From: Lentisphaeria bacterium
Lineage (GTDB): Bacteria > Verrucomicrobiota > Lentisphaeria > Victivallales > Victivallaceae
Direction: 5' to 3'
Length of the DNA stretch: 32,196 nt
Assembly: GCA_017457105.1 (NCBI GenBank)
Contig: JAFTIA010000051.1
Coordinates: 1-32,196, forward strand
The notes beneath the pieces were generated by a model, which worked only from the letters and a program-made list of their open reading frames with translations, had not been told where the DNA came from and searched no databases. Positions 16,107 to 25,253 of the stretch are shown in pieces. How positions within the stretch are numbered: the first letter of the stretch is position 1; the number at the start of each line of letters is the position of its first letter. Both the position numbers and the translations under genes were made by a program.

Positions 16107-17141
16107 TTATCTCTTTTTGTTTTTCACCCCGGATACGCCGGTGAGAGGCCGTACAGATACCCGGATCTTTTCCGGAGAGATCCGGACGATCTGCAGATCC
16201 TTTGCTTCCGGCGTTATGAATACACCGGATAACGGCACCATATATTCTCCCGGTTTCTGCAGATCACCCATATCTGCAAAAAGCCGTATCCAATTTTTCT
16301 GCATGGCATTGCGGGGCGTATCCGGCCCCAGCACCACCACTTCGGCCGTTGCCGGAGTCCCGGCAGCCGGTTCCACGATCCAATTTTTACGCTGTTCCGG
16401 CGTCAGAAGCAAACTGTACGGCAAAGAGCTTATGCTCCGTTCGCCTGCCGCTTTTTGAGCAATGGAAACACGCAAAGTAACTCTGTCCGGCGTCATCCGG
16501 ATCCCGTCCATCGGCTGAAGTTCCGCCACATAATCAAAGCCTTCCCGGGTCGTGCCGTCAATGGGAACAGGTCTGGTCCGCACTTGCTGCAAACCCTGAA
16601 CCACCCTGGCGGGGCCGGTCACCGCCACTTCGCCGGGGCGCACTGCCACACCGCTGATCACATACCCTGCCGGAAGACGGTCCTCGGAATCAAAGACCTG
16701 ACGGATCGGCAAATTACGGGTGACCACACGATCCAGCTGCAAAGACAGTTGAGCAGGAGTGATCCCTTCGATCGTTACCCCGAAAGGTTTCCGGAAATGA
16801 TCCGGTGTCAACTCCACCACTCGGGGCTGATCCAGTGGAGTATTGCCGGTCACCGGTTCGATTTTACAGGCAAAGGATTCCGGCGAAAGACGGCTCAAAA
16901 CCCGTTCCGCACCGCTGACCTTCAACTGAACATTCAAGACAGATCCCTGGGCATTCACCACATCCGGAGGAAGGACCAGATCCACATTCACCCCCGTGAT
17001 CACCCGGGAATAAAGATCCTTGGATTTATAGGTCACACTTCCATACAGGATCACCGCCAGCAGCAATGCCATGGCTTTACGCCCGGCATCCCGGAAAATG
17101 ACCCGCTTGAGAGAGGCTGTCCAACCGGAAAAACGGTTCAT
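16107..17141 (-). CDS. ybbR: YbbR-domain membrane-anchored protein (CdaR-like)
   Basis: YbbR/CdaR proteins sit beside CdaA and modulate its cyclic-di-AMP synthesis. This one has 344 residues: a short cytoplasmic start, one membrane segment at about 23-40 (AMALLLAVILYGSVTY) and a periplasmic part of several YbbR repeats. The repeats carry GYVISGVAVRPGEVAVTGPARVV and further beta segments with R..V-type spacing. The start at 17141 was chosen because the ATG overlaps the cdaA stop (ATGA) and GGAGG precedes it by 6 nt within cdaA. An apparent extension of the frame upstream runs inside cdaA and is ignored. The neighbour downstream is purM, not glmM. Confidence 0.88.
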   Translation of the reverse strand: MNRFSGWTASLKRVIFRDAGRKAMALLLAVILYGSVTYKSKDLYSRVITGVNVDLVLPPDVVNAQGSVLNVQLKVSGAERVLSRLSPESFACKIEPVTGNTPLDQPRVVELTPDHFRKPFGVTIEGITPAQLSLQLDRVVTRNLPIRQVFDSEDRLPAGYVISGVAVRPGEVAVTGPARVVQGLQQVRTRPVPIDGTTREGFDYVAELQPMDGIRMTPDRVTLRVSIAQKAAGERSISSLPYSLLLTPEQRKNWIVEPAAGTPATAEVVVLGPDTPRNAMQKNWIRLFADMGDLQKPGEYMVPLSGVFITPEAKDLQIVRISPEKIRVSVRPLTGVSGVKNKKR

Positions 17142-17980
17142 CGGAAGTCCTCCGTATTGTTTTTTTCTTCCATCATAAAAAGAGGCAGAGCCGTACTTTC
17201 CGTCCGGGTCTGCGCCATCAGTTCCGACAAATAATTTTCCAGCTGTTCCGGCGGAAGATCCCGCTTCAAAACACCACCCGAACAAATGCTGATGATCCCC
17301 GTTTCTTCGGAAACCACCACCACCACAGCATCCGTTTCTTCGGAAACGCCCAATGCCGCACGATGCCGGGTCCCGAGCCGCTTGGAAAGCGTTTCGCCGT
17401 TACGGGTCAGGGGCAGGATCACCCGTGCCGCCACGATCCGGTTGTCCCGGATGATCACCGCTCCGTCATGCAGAGGAGAATTGGGGTAGAAAATGGATTC
17501 CAGCACCAGCGCATTGACTTTGATATCCAGCCGGACAGCATCTTCCTCCAGAGCCCGCATCCCGATGCGCCGTTCCAGTACGATCAATGCCCCGCATTTG
17601 CGGCGGGACATATCCATGGCGGCGGCAACCACTTCACTGATGATCTCCCGGCGGCGTTTCCCCCGTAGAAAAGTATAACTCCCCAACTGGGCAAATGCAC
17701 GCCGCAATTCCGGCTGGAAAATCACAATAATAGCTACAGCAAGAACAACACCGGATTCACTGATGAGCCGGCTGATCACTTCAAAATTCAACAGATCCGC
17801 CAGCAGTGACATGCCGATCAGAGCCATGATGACCCCGGTAAGCACATATACCCCGCGGGAACCCCGCAAAAAGTACAGCACTTCATAGATCAGAAATGCC
17901 AGAATACCGATCTCGGCAAAAGGACAGACCACTTTCCAGACCGTCTGGATCATTCCGGCGATCTCACTCCAGTCCATCAT
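17138..17980 (-). CDS. cdaA: Diadenylate cyclase (CdaA/DacA type)
   Basis: Makes cyclic di-AMP from two ATP, a messenger for potassium and turgor control and cell-wall homeostasis, at the membrane. The 280-residue protein has three membrane helices at about 14-38, 43-63 and 70-90, then a DisA_N catalytic domain with the two hallmark motifs DGA (172-174, in LHDGAVII) and RHR (205-207, in GTRHRAALG). Both are intact, so it should be active. Two ATGs begin the frame (MMDW); the second at 17977 has GGGAGG at a better distance (6 nt). It ends in an ATGA overlap with ybbR. The folP-cdaA-ybbR order is common in bacteria. Confidence 0.95.
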   Translation of the reverse strand: MMDWSEIAGMIQTVWKVVCPFAEIGILAFLIYEVLYFLRGSRGVYVLTGVIMALIGMSLLADLLNFEVISRLISESGVVLAVAIIVIFQPELRRAFAQLGSYTFLRGKRRREIISEVVAAAMDMSRRKCGALIVLERRIGMRALEEDAVRLDIKVNALVLESIFYPNSPLHDGAVIIRDNRIVAARVILPLTRNGETLSKRLGTRHRAALGVSEETDAVVVVVSEETGIISICSGGVLKRDLPPEQLENYLSELMAQTRTESTALPLFMMEEKNNTEDFR

Positions 17981-17994
17981 CCACCTCCCCGACT

Positions 17995-18789
17995 TTATTC
18001 TCCGGCAGCTGCCAGTTTCTCTGCCACATCAAACATGATCCGGGCTGACCGCACATCATGCACCCGTACCGCAAGAACCTTCTGCATTCGCAGATACATC
18101 GTTACTGCCGCCGTGGCACATTCCCGATCCGCACCTGCAGGATACCCCAGAAAGGACTTCCGGGAATGCCCGATGACCAGCGGTCCCAACTCCGCCAGTT
18201 CTTCCAGATGCCGCAACAATTCCCAACTCTGTTCCGCCGTTTTGGCAAAACCGATCCCGGGATCGAACCACAACTTTTCCGGAAGGATCCCGGCTTCCGC
18301 CGCCATCCCTGCCGTTCTTTTCAATTCATCCGTCACATCCCGGATCAACATTCTGTAATTGCACCGGGACACCATCTCCTGCGGGGTCCCCCGGGTATGC
18401 CCCAGAATGATCACCGCCCCAAATTTTGCCGCAACTGCCGCCATATCGGGATCAAAAGCAAGACCGCTCACATCGTTCACGATCTCCGCCCCCGCCGCCA
18501 GAGCGGCTTCCGCCACTTTGGACTTGCGGGTATCCACACTGATCCGGCAATCCGGCCGCCATTTCTTCAATTCTGTCAGAACCGGCATCACCCGGTCCAG
18601 TTCTTCAGCAACCGGCACTTCACCGGCGCCCGGGCGGGTGGATTCCCCGCCGATATCCAGAATGTCTGCCCCGTCCTCCAACAGCTGTAACGCATGCCGT
18701 ACAGTTGCCTCAAAAGACCGGCCGCCGTCGGAAAACGAGTCCGGCGTGGCGTTCACGATCCCCATCAGCCACGGGCGGGGCGGCATCAT
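17995..18789 (-). CDS. folP: Dihydropteroate synthase
   Basis: Condenses 7,8-dihydropterin pyrophosphate with p-aminobenzoate to dihydropteroate in folate synthesis; the target of sulfonamides. The 264-residue TIM-barrel protein is complete. Motifs in order: GIVNATPDSFSDGG (about 10-23), DIGGESTRPGA (about 45-55), VDTRKSKV (about 85-92), NDVSG (about 104-108), GHTRG (in place of the usual MHM[RQK]G), DPGIGF, GHSRKSF and VHDV near 240. The start follows the gyrA stop by 3 nt, and GGAGG sits within the last codons of gyrA, so the two are co-transcribed. Confidence 0.95.
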   Translation of the reverse strand: MMPPRPWLMGIVNATPDSFSDGGRSFEATVRHALQLLEDGADILDIGGESTRPGAGEVPVAEELDRVMPVLTELKKWRPDCRISVDTRKSKVAEAALAAGAEIVNDVSGLAFDPDMAAVAAKFGAVIILGHTRGTPQEMVSRCNYRMLIRDVTDELKRTAGMAAEAGILPEKLWFDPGIGFAKTAEQSWELLRHLEELAELGPLVIGHSRKSFLGYPAGADRECATAAVTMYLRMQKVLAVRVHDVRSARIMFDVAEKLAAAGE

Positions 18790-18792
18790 CTC

Positions 18793-21474
18793 TTATTCCT
18801 CCGCCGGGGCTTCCGGGGTCACTTCCGAGGATTCCACCATGGCATCCGCCATCACTTCAGCGACTTCCGCCGGAACTTCCTCCACGGCTGCCGCCGCTGC
18901 TTCTGCCGCCTGATTGGCCGCCGCCGCATTCATTTCCTCTTCTTCGGCAACTTTCACCAGTTTGGCAACGCCGGTGATCTTATCTCCGGCAGCAATGTTC
19001 ATGATCTTCACCCCCTTGGCGGCACGCCCGATGGTGCGGATCTCATCCGCCGGGATGCGGACCAGCTGGCCCTGCGCCGTGGTCAAAATCAATTCATCCC
19101 CGCTGACGATCTGGACTGCATCCAGAACTTCCTCGCCTTCCCGCAGACGGATGCTGGTAACCCCCTTGGCACCCCGGCGGGTCTTACGGTAGGAGGAAAC
19201 AAAGGAGCGTTTGCCCATACCGCCATTGGTGACGACCAGGATCTGCGGACCTTCGCCGGTAACGACTTCCGCATTTTCGGCATCGTTTTCAGGCACATCG
19301 TCCTCCACATCATCCCCGGCAATTTCGTCTGCCAGATGTTCGTGGATGATCTCCATACTCACCACATCATCGCCTTCAAGTTTGAAGCGCATACCCGTCA
19401 CACCGCGGGCAGTACGGCCCATGGGACGGATCTCATCATCCGTCTGATCAAAACGGCACGCCATCCCCAGACGGGTGGAGAGCAATACTTCGTTGCCGTT
19501 TTCGCTGACGGCGGCACCGATCAAGTCGTCATCATCCTCAATGACCAATGCACGCAAACCGATGCGGCGCAGATTCTTGAAGAGAGACAACGGGGTCTTT
19601 TTGATGTACCCGCGCTTGGATGCCATCACAATATACTTATCCGGCTCATCCAGTTCTTCCCGGCGGACCGTCAGCATGGCACGGATCTTTTCACCCTTTT
19701 CGATCTTGATCATATTCACAATGGCTTTGCCCTTGCCGGTACGGGATCCTTCCGGGATTTCGTACACATTCAGCCAGTACATGAAGCCGCGGTCCGTAAA
19801 GAAGAAGATCAAATCATGACTGCAGGAGTTGAACAAATGTTCCACATGATCTTCATCCTTGGTTTCCATGCCGATGATCCCCTTGCCGCCACGGTGCTGG
19901 GTCTGGTAGGTGCTGGCAGGAACGCGCTTGATATAACCGGTGTTGGACACGGTGATCACGCAGCTGTGTCGGGGGATCAGGTCCGCAATATTGAGGTCAC
20001 TGTCATCCATCACGATTTCGGTACGCCGGGGATCGGCGTATTTATCCCGCACCACGATCAGTTCTTCACGGATCACGCCCAGACGCTTTTCACGGCTGGC
20101 AAGCAGACTTTCAAAATAGGCGATCTGCTTCTGCAATTCCGCATATTCGCTGCGGACATCATCCATGGCCATGCCGGTCAACTGGTGCAGACGCATATCA
20201 AGGATCGCCTTCACCTGCACATCTGTAAAGCCGAAACGCTCCATCAACGCCTGCGCCGCATCCGCACGGGTACGGGAATTGCGGATCATCTGCACCACTT
20301 CATCCAAATGATCCAGCGCAATGAGGAAGCCTTCCAGAATATGGGCACGGGCACGGGCTTTCTTGAGATCAAACTGCGTCCGCCGGGTAATGACTTCCAG
20401 ACGGTGGTCGATATACGCCTGCAGGATCTCCGCAAGGTTCATCACAATGGGGCGGTTATGATCCACCACCAGCATGGTACAGCCGATGGAAGTTTCCAGA
20501 GAAGTGTGGGCATAAAGCTGATTGAGCACCACAGAACCCATCACACCACGCTTGATATCCACCACGATCCGCATACCGGTACGGTCACTGGTTTCGTCCC
20601 GCAAGTCAGAAATGCCGGTCACCTGCTTGTTGCGGACAAGATCGGCGATCTTCACCACCAAATCGGTCTTGTTCACAGCGTAGGGGATCTCGGTGATCAC
20701 GATCTGTTCACGGCCGTCCTTTTCCACGATCTCCGCCTTGGCACGGAGTTTTACACTGCCGTGACCGGTGGCGTACAGCTGACGCAGGGAATAACGCCCG
20801 CGGATCGTCGCCCCGGTGGGGAAGTCCGGCCCGGGCAGATATTCCATCAATTCATCCACGGTGGCGGCGGGATTATCCATCAAAGCAATGGTGGCATTGA
20901 TGACTTCCCCCAGATTATGGGTGGGGATATTGGTCGCCATCCCCACCCCGATACCGGTACTGCCGTTCACCAGCAGATTGGGGAATCCGGCAGGGAGAAC
21001 ACTGGGCTCCACTTCTTCTTCGTCAAAGTTGGGAACCATCTGGACCGTGTCTTTTTCGATATCGCTCAAAAGTTCCTCGGTCAAACGCTCCATGCGGCAC
21101 TCGGTATAACGGGAGGCAGCCGCCGGGTCCCCGTCGATGGTACCGAAGTTCCCCTGCCCTTCAATGAGGGGATAACGCCTGGCAAAATCCAGCGCCAGAC
21201 GGACCAGTGCATCATAAATGGCAGCATCCCCGTGGGGATGATATTTCCCCATGACTTCCCCGACCACACGGGCGCACTTGGCTGTGGGACGGCTCTTGAT
21301 CAGATTCAGCATACGCATGGCGTACAGGATACGCCGGTTCACAGGCTTGAGCCCATCCCGCACATCGGGGATGGCACGGCCCACGTTTACACTCAAAGCA
21401 TACTGCAGATACGCAGTATGCATGATCTCATCAATATCAAAAGGAATATCCCTGCTGGTCAGATCATCACTCAT
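18793..21474 (-). CDS. gyrA: DNA gyrase subunit A
   Basis: The A subunit of gyrase cuts and rejoins the gate DNA and wraps it to introduce negative supercoils. The 893-residue protein has the winged-helix/tower region with catalytic Tyr123 (AASRYTECRM) and a six-bladed C-terminal wrapping domain from about residue 520. The GyrA-box is QHRGGKG, with His in place of the usual first Arg. At the position of E. coli Ser83 the residue is Ala84 (HPHGDAAIYD), with Asp88 kept; Ser or Thr is usual there. The tail of the protein is rich in Ala and Glu. The ATG at 21474 has an AAAGG site 5 nt upstream; an in-frame TTG at 21489 is rejected. gyrB is not near. Confidence 0.97.
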   Translation of the reverse strand: MSDDLTSRDIPFDIDEIMHTAYLQYALSVNVGRAIPDVRDGLKPVNRRILYAMRMLNLIKSRPTAKCARVVGEVMGKYHPHGDAAIYDALVRLALDFARRYPLIEGQGNFGTIDGDPAAASRYTECRMERLTEELLSDIEKDTVQMVPNFDEEEVEPSVLPAGFPNLLVNGSTGIGVGMATNIPTHNLGEVINATIALMDNPAATVDELMEYLPGPDFPTGATIRGRYSLRQLYATGHGSVKLRAKAEIVEKDGREQIVITEIPYAVNKTDLVVKIADLVRNKQVTGISDLRDETSDRTGMRIVVDIKRGVMGSVVLNQLYAHTSLETSIGCTMLVVDHNRPIVMNLAEILQAYIDHRLEVITRRTQFDLKKARARAHILEGFLIALDHLDEVVQMIRNSRTRADAAQALMERFGFTDVQVKAILDMRLHQLTGMAMDDVRSEYAELQKQIAYFESLLASREKRLGVIREELIVVRDKYADPRRTEIVMDDSDLNIADLIPRHSCVITVSNTGYIKRVPASTYQTQHRGGKGIIGMETKDEDHVEHLFNSCSHDLIFFFTDRGFMYWLNVYEIPEGSRTGKGKAIVNMIKIEKGEKIRAMLTVRREELDEPDKYIVMASKRGYIKKTPLSLFKNLRRIGLRALVIEDDDDLIGAAVSENGNEVLLSTRLGMACRFDQTDDEIRPMGRTARGVTGMRFKLEGDDVVSMEIIHEHLADEIAGDDVEDDVPENDAENAEVVTGEGPQILVVTNGGMGKRSFVSSYRKTRRGAKGVTSIRLREGEEVLDAVQIVSGDELILTTAQGQLVRIPADEIRTIGRAAKGVKIMNIAAGDKITGVAKLVKVAEEEEMNAAAANQAAEAAAAAVEEVPAEVAEVMADAMVESSEVTPEAPAEE

Positions 21475-21540
21475 AATTGCCTTTCTCAAAATTTCGTGTT
21501 CAATCAGGACACAATACGGTTACCACTTTATTATATATAT

Positions 21541-21569
21541 ACTATACACTGCGGAAAGACTTTTCTCAA
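21541..21569 (-). promoter_or_regulatory. gyrA operon promoter
   Basis: On the minus strand TTGAGA (21564-21569), 17 nt, TATAGT (21541-21546), about 65 nt before the gyrA start, within an AT-rich stretch. Its -10 lies in the 9-mer TGTATAGTA. It lies 18 nt past the end of the membrane-protein gene. Confidence 0.7.
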
Positions 21570-21586
21570 GTTTTTTTTGCAAAAAA

Positions 21587-23431
21587 TTACATAATTTTGA
21601 TCAAGAAAAAGGCTTCGGCAGAGGCTTCCCGCAGAAGATGCAGACGACCGGTGCGGAGCCCCTGATAAACAGCTTCGCCTAAGGCCTGATCGGCGGCAAA
21701 AAAAGCCTCCTGCACATCCGGATTTTTCCGGGAGGCCGCCACCAGAAGATAATGGATATTGCGCTTTTTCAATTCCCCGATCCAATCCGGGTATTTTGTA
21801 AAATCGAACCAGTCCTGAAACCCCGGAGAGCCATTCCGGTACGGCCGGGGGCAATAGAGGCCCCGCCGCTCAAAAACCAGCAGGACTCCGGCATTTTCCG
21901 GTGTTTTTTCCGCAAGATAAGTATAGGCTTTCATCAACCCCTTTTCCCGGGTGGCTCCGGAAAGGAGCCGTGCGGGTTCGATTCTGGCATCCGGCAGAAA
22001 TTTCCAGCAGTAAAAGCCGTGTTTCCATGCCCAAACATCCACGGACCACCCGCCCAGGATCAGCAGAACTGCAAGCACTGCCATTGTACCACGCCGGGAG
22101 AACAGTGAAAACAAATGCGCCGTCAGAAGCAGCAGAACCGGCACCATAGGCAGCATGAACCGGGTCTGCTGGGAGGTGACGGCCCAGAAAAGATACAAAA
22201 CGATCAGAACGATTCCCGGCTTTATCATGCCCGGCGTCAGCAATTTTTTCCGCCATGCAAGATAACAACCTGCCGCACATCCGGTAAAAAGCAGCGGGAA
22301 CGCCCACCCGAGAATGATCCCGTCATAAATCACCCCGTCATAGCCGGAAAAGAGCCATCCCAGCATGCCGCCAGCCCATTTCCCCGGGCCGTAATGGGTT
22401 TCCCCCATGGCAGAGTGATAACGCTCCACCACGCCGGACGGCACGCCGAAAAAGGCACTGCCGAATGGATAAAATGGATTCCCGAGAGCGATCCAGCTCC
22501 GGAAATAGAACACAACAAATATTGCCGCACTCCCCGCAAAAAGAAGAAATACTTTCCGGTCCGGCCGGTGCAGAAGCACCATTGCAAGAATGGCAAGGGA
22601 CACGCCAAGACCGGTCAATTTCACCGCCGCCGCCCCGCCAGTTAGAAGCCCCAGCAAAACCGCATGGCGAAGAGTCATTCCGCCCCACTGGCGGCAAACA
22701 CGCATTGCCGAAAGCATCAGAAGTGCCAGAAAAACTTCCGCATAAAATTCCCGGATCATCGCCCCCGCAAGCGGGGAAAGAATCAAGAGGAGAGTCAGAA
22801 CACCCGCAATCAACCTGCCGGAACACGCCCGGAGTTCGCCGTACAGCCCGTAAAAAAGCAGGAGAAACGCCCCCAGGATCAACAGTCTTGCCGTCCCGAT
22901 TCCGCCCAGTTTAAAGAGCCACAAAAGAAGAAATTGCGGCATCATCGGGAAAGCGGAATAAGGCAGATCCGCCGATGGCATCACCGACCCGTTTTGCAGC
23001 CACATGGCAGGGACGGCGATTTGATAGGTCTGCTCATCCCAGCTGTACGGCAAAAGTTCTGCCGAAGCAAAAAACCAGCCGCCAAGAAGCAGAAGGACAA
23101 CACTGATTTCCCAACGGCTCCGGAGTTCCGTCAAACAGGAGCCGCACTTGTAAAACTCCATGATCCCGCACACCGCCAGTACCGCAGGCAAAATCGCCAC
23201 ACTCCAGACAGGAGCCGCCGGAAGAAGATTCCCGGAGACCAATCCCGCAAAAGCCCACAGGACTCCGCCCAGCGTCAGAGAAGTCAGGAGTTCCGGCCGT
23301 TTCCATTGCGGACAGAGCCGCCGCAAAACAAGCCGCCCTGCCCCGTAACACGCCAGTGTCATCAACAGCATGGCACCGGTGTTGGCAGGAATGGAACCCA
23401 AAAGCCGGACGAGTGTTGCGGTATAACTCAT
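21587..23431 (-). CDS. Polytopic glycosyltransferase, GT-C type (GT39/ArnT-like)
   Basis: A 614-residue inner-membrane protein with about 11-13 predicted helices. GT-C enzymes use polyprenyl-phosphate sugars as donors. The first large periplasmic loop has PYSWDEQTYQ, where the acidic pair in WDEQ fits the expected catalytic motif. A soluble C-terminal part of about 120 residues follows (residues 495-614). The ATG at 23431 overlaps the stop of the upstream ligase gene (ATGA) and has an AGGAAAAAGAA purine-rich site. An earlier in-frame start inside the ligase gene is rejected. Acceptor and sugar are unknown; with its partner it probably builds a surface glycan. Confidence 0.8.
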   Translation of the reverse strand: MSYTATLVRLLGSIPANTGAMLLMTLACYGAGRLVLRRLCPQWKRPELLTSLTLGGVLWAFAGLVSGNLLPAAPVWSVAILPAVLAVCGIMEFYKCGSCLTELRSRWEISVVLLLLGGWFFASAELLPYSWDEQTYQIAVPAMWLQNGSVMPSADLPYSAFPMMPQFLLLWLFKLGGIGTARLLILGAFLLLFYGLYGELRACSGRLIAGVLTLLLILSPLAGAMIREFYAEVFLALLMLSAMRVCRQWGGMTLRHAVLLGLLTGGAAAVKLTGLGVSLAILAMVLLHRPDRKVFLLFAGSAAIFVVFYFRSWIALGNPFYPFGSAFFGVPSGVVERYHSAMGETHYGPGKWAGGMLGWLFSGYDGVIYDGIILGWAFPLLFTGCAAGCYLAWRKKLLTPGMIKPGIVLIVLYLFWAVTSQQTRFMLPMVPVLLLLTAHLFSLFSRRGTMAVLAVLLILGGWSVDVWAWKHGFYCWKFLPDARIEPARLLSGATREKGLMKAYTYLAEKTPENAGVLLVFERRGLYCPRPYRNGSPGFQDWFDFTKYPDWIGELKKRNIHYLLVAASRKNPDVQEAFFAADQALGEAVYQGLRTGRLHLLREASAEAFFLIKIM

Positions 23432-25131
23432 TTCTTTTTCCTCAATTCCAGTGCAGGATTCCGGATCAATTCCGGCAAATCTGCCACTGTCCGCCCCCGG
23501 GCGGCAAGGATTCGGTGCATGGCCGAAAGTTTTGCTTCCGCCTCTGAAGTTTTCCCCAATTTCTGCAAAACCTGTGCATGGAAATAACAATTCACCGCAG
23601 ACACCGGAAAATTCCGCTGTTCCGCCTCAAAATACGGCAGCGATTCCGCCCATTTCCCGCCGGCGGCAAGGGCACGGGCGGTCAGGCCCTGATTATGCAG
23701 ATAGTTGCGGAAAGTCGTTTGATACTCCATGCGGGTCAAAAATTGCAATGCCGCCGACGGATCTTTTCTGTCAAACAATGCGTTCATGGCTCCTGCGTAA
23801 AGATTTTCCGGGGTTTCCTTCCACATCCGGCTCCGCTCCCAGTCTGCCGCACCGCCGCCAAGTTTGGCACGGCGGGCATAAAATCCGGAAGTACCTTCAC
23901 GCACCACCTGTACACACAGCAAAACAGCCAGCAGGATCTGTACCACTCGCAAGGGCCAATATACATCGCTCTTTTCCATCTCCGGCACATCCGGAGTTTG
24001 CAAAACGACCGTATTCCCCCACAAGATCCCCAATGCCAGAAGCCAGATCACATTCAAAGGCCACTCTTCCAGCAATACATCCACCATGCCGTGCATGGTC
24101 AGCATCACCGCCATTGCCCACAGTGCCCGGTCTTCCCCGGCAGACATCCCCCGCCCTGAACGGTACAATATCAGGCAGAACGCCCCGAAAAGAACCGCTC
24201 CGGCAATCCCGGATTCCGCCAGAAATTTCAGCAGTTGATTATGGGGATGCGGATGCCGTTCCGCCACAAAATCGCCCTCAAAATAACGCTCCGGCAAAAA
24301 AGACGGGATCTCACTCTCAAACCGCCCCGGTCCCACACCGGCAAGGGGGTGACTTTTCACCATCTGAATGGTTCCGGAAGCAAGAGAACTTCGGGTACTA
24401 TCTTCCTCCATCCGGATCAGGGCCAAAACCACCCCCGTCAGCAGAAGCAGCAGAAGCCCGATTTTAGCGATACGGAATTTCCGGGGCATCAGTGTGCAGC
24501 AGGTCAAGCCCGCCGCAGTCCCCAGTGCCAGTACCGTCCCCCGGGGGAAATACTCCAGCCAGACAGAGGGCAAACAGTACAGCACGGCGGCGGCAACCGC
24601 CAAAACAGCAAGAAGCACACACTTTTTAACACTGCGGAGCAATCCGGCACCCGCAAGAAATGCCGCCGCAAGAAGCGTGGCACTCCAGTTCCAATTCCCG
24701 GTAATGCCATAAGGCGGCATCCCCTGAAAATACTGTATCCCCAGAACCGCCGCATCTGCCGCCCCCAGCAGAACGACCGCCCATAAGAGAGGCCGTTTCA
24801 ACTCCCCGGCGTACACCGCTCCAAAAATGGGAAGCACAAGAAAAAACAGTCCCCGGCAGAGAAGATCCGTGTTGCCCCGTGCAAAATAGTAGTGCATCAT
24901 CAAAATGATCCCGGCGGGGATCATGCAGTAAAGAACATGCCGCACATTTTCCTGCGAAAGATCCGCAAAACGCCGCAAACGATCCGGCACCACCGCCAGA
25001 AACATCATACAGCCAATGCTCCACGCACATTCACTGAAAAGTTTCCACTCCCCGGGCATCCGCCCGCCCCACCAGAGAGCAGGGTAAGCAAGAGCCAGAG
25101 CCGCCAAAAGTATTACAGACAGATTTTTCAT
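23428..25131 (-). CDS. O-antigen ligase-like (Wzy/WaaL family) membrane protein with TPR tail
   Basis: A 567-residue membrane protein with about 10-12 helices. The family signature is in two parts: SHPLAGVGPGRFESE at about residues 260-274 and HPHNQLLKFLAESG at about 295-308, in the large periplasmic loop. The conserved arginine/histidine set there handles the lipid-linked donor. From about residue 410 the chain is soluble and helical with TPR-like units (ALQFLTRM, YFEAEQRNF, AQVLQKLGKTSEAEAKL). This architecture occurs in polymerase/ligase proteins of surface polysaccharides and of protein O-glycosylation; which one cannot be told. No good ribosome site precedes the ATG, and a TACATT -10 candidate lies only 8 nt before it, so a very short leader is possible. 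Confidence 0.85.
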   Translation of the reverse strand: MKNLSVILLAALALAYPALWWGGRMPGEWKLFSECAWSIGCMMFLAVVPDRLRRFADLSQENVRHVLYCMIPAGIILMMHYYFARGNTDLLCRGLFFLVLPIFGAVYAGELKRPLLWAVVLLGAADAAVLGIQYFQGMPPYGITGNWNWSATLLAAAFLAGAGLLRSVKKCVLLAVLAVAAAVLYCLPSVWLEYFPRGTVLALGTAAGLTCCTLMPRKFRIAKIGLLLLLLTGVVLALIRMEEDSTRSSLASGTIQMVKSHPLAGVGPGRFESEIPSFLPERYFEGDFVAERHPHPHNQLLKFLAESGIAGAVLFGAFCLILYRSGRGMSAGEDRALWAMAVMLTMHGMVDVLLEEWPLNVIWLLALGILWGNTVVLQTPDVPEMEKSDVYWPLRVVQILLAVLLCVQVVREGTSGFYARRAKLGGGAADWERSRMWKETPENLYAGAMNALFDRKDPSAALQFLTRMEYQTTFRNYLHNQGLTARALAAGGKWAESLPYFEAEQRNFPVSAVNCYFHAQVLQKLGKTSEAEAKLSAMHRILAARGRTVADLPELIRNPALELRKKK

Positions 25132-25192
25132 AATGGTTTAATGTATCACATTTCCCCTGAAATACAAGGCAACACCTCTTCCGCTGACGGAC

Positions 25193-25229
25193 AAAAAAAA
25201 GCCGTTCCCCGCACAGTGCAGAGAACGGC
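25193..25229 (-). terminator. Intrinsic terminator of pckG
   Basis: GCCGTTC (25201-25207) pairs with GAACGGC (25223-25229); on the minus strand an 8-T tract follows (25193-25200). It lies 24 nt past the pckG stop. Confidence 0.88.
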
Positions 25230-25253
25230 GATTTTCAGCTTAAAAGCTTACGC

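Noticed and set aside
18694..21594. A 966-codon open frame on the plus strand opposite gyrA, and similar long frames opposite pckG (25308-27122), rpsA (7697-9223) and mnmE (609-1895)
   Set aside because: Each lies antisense to a clearly identified conserved gene, its product is rich in His, Gly, Asp and Gln with no recognisable domain, and it has no good ribosome site. They arise from GC-rich codon use.
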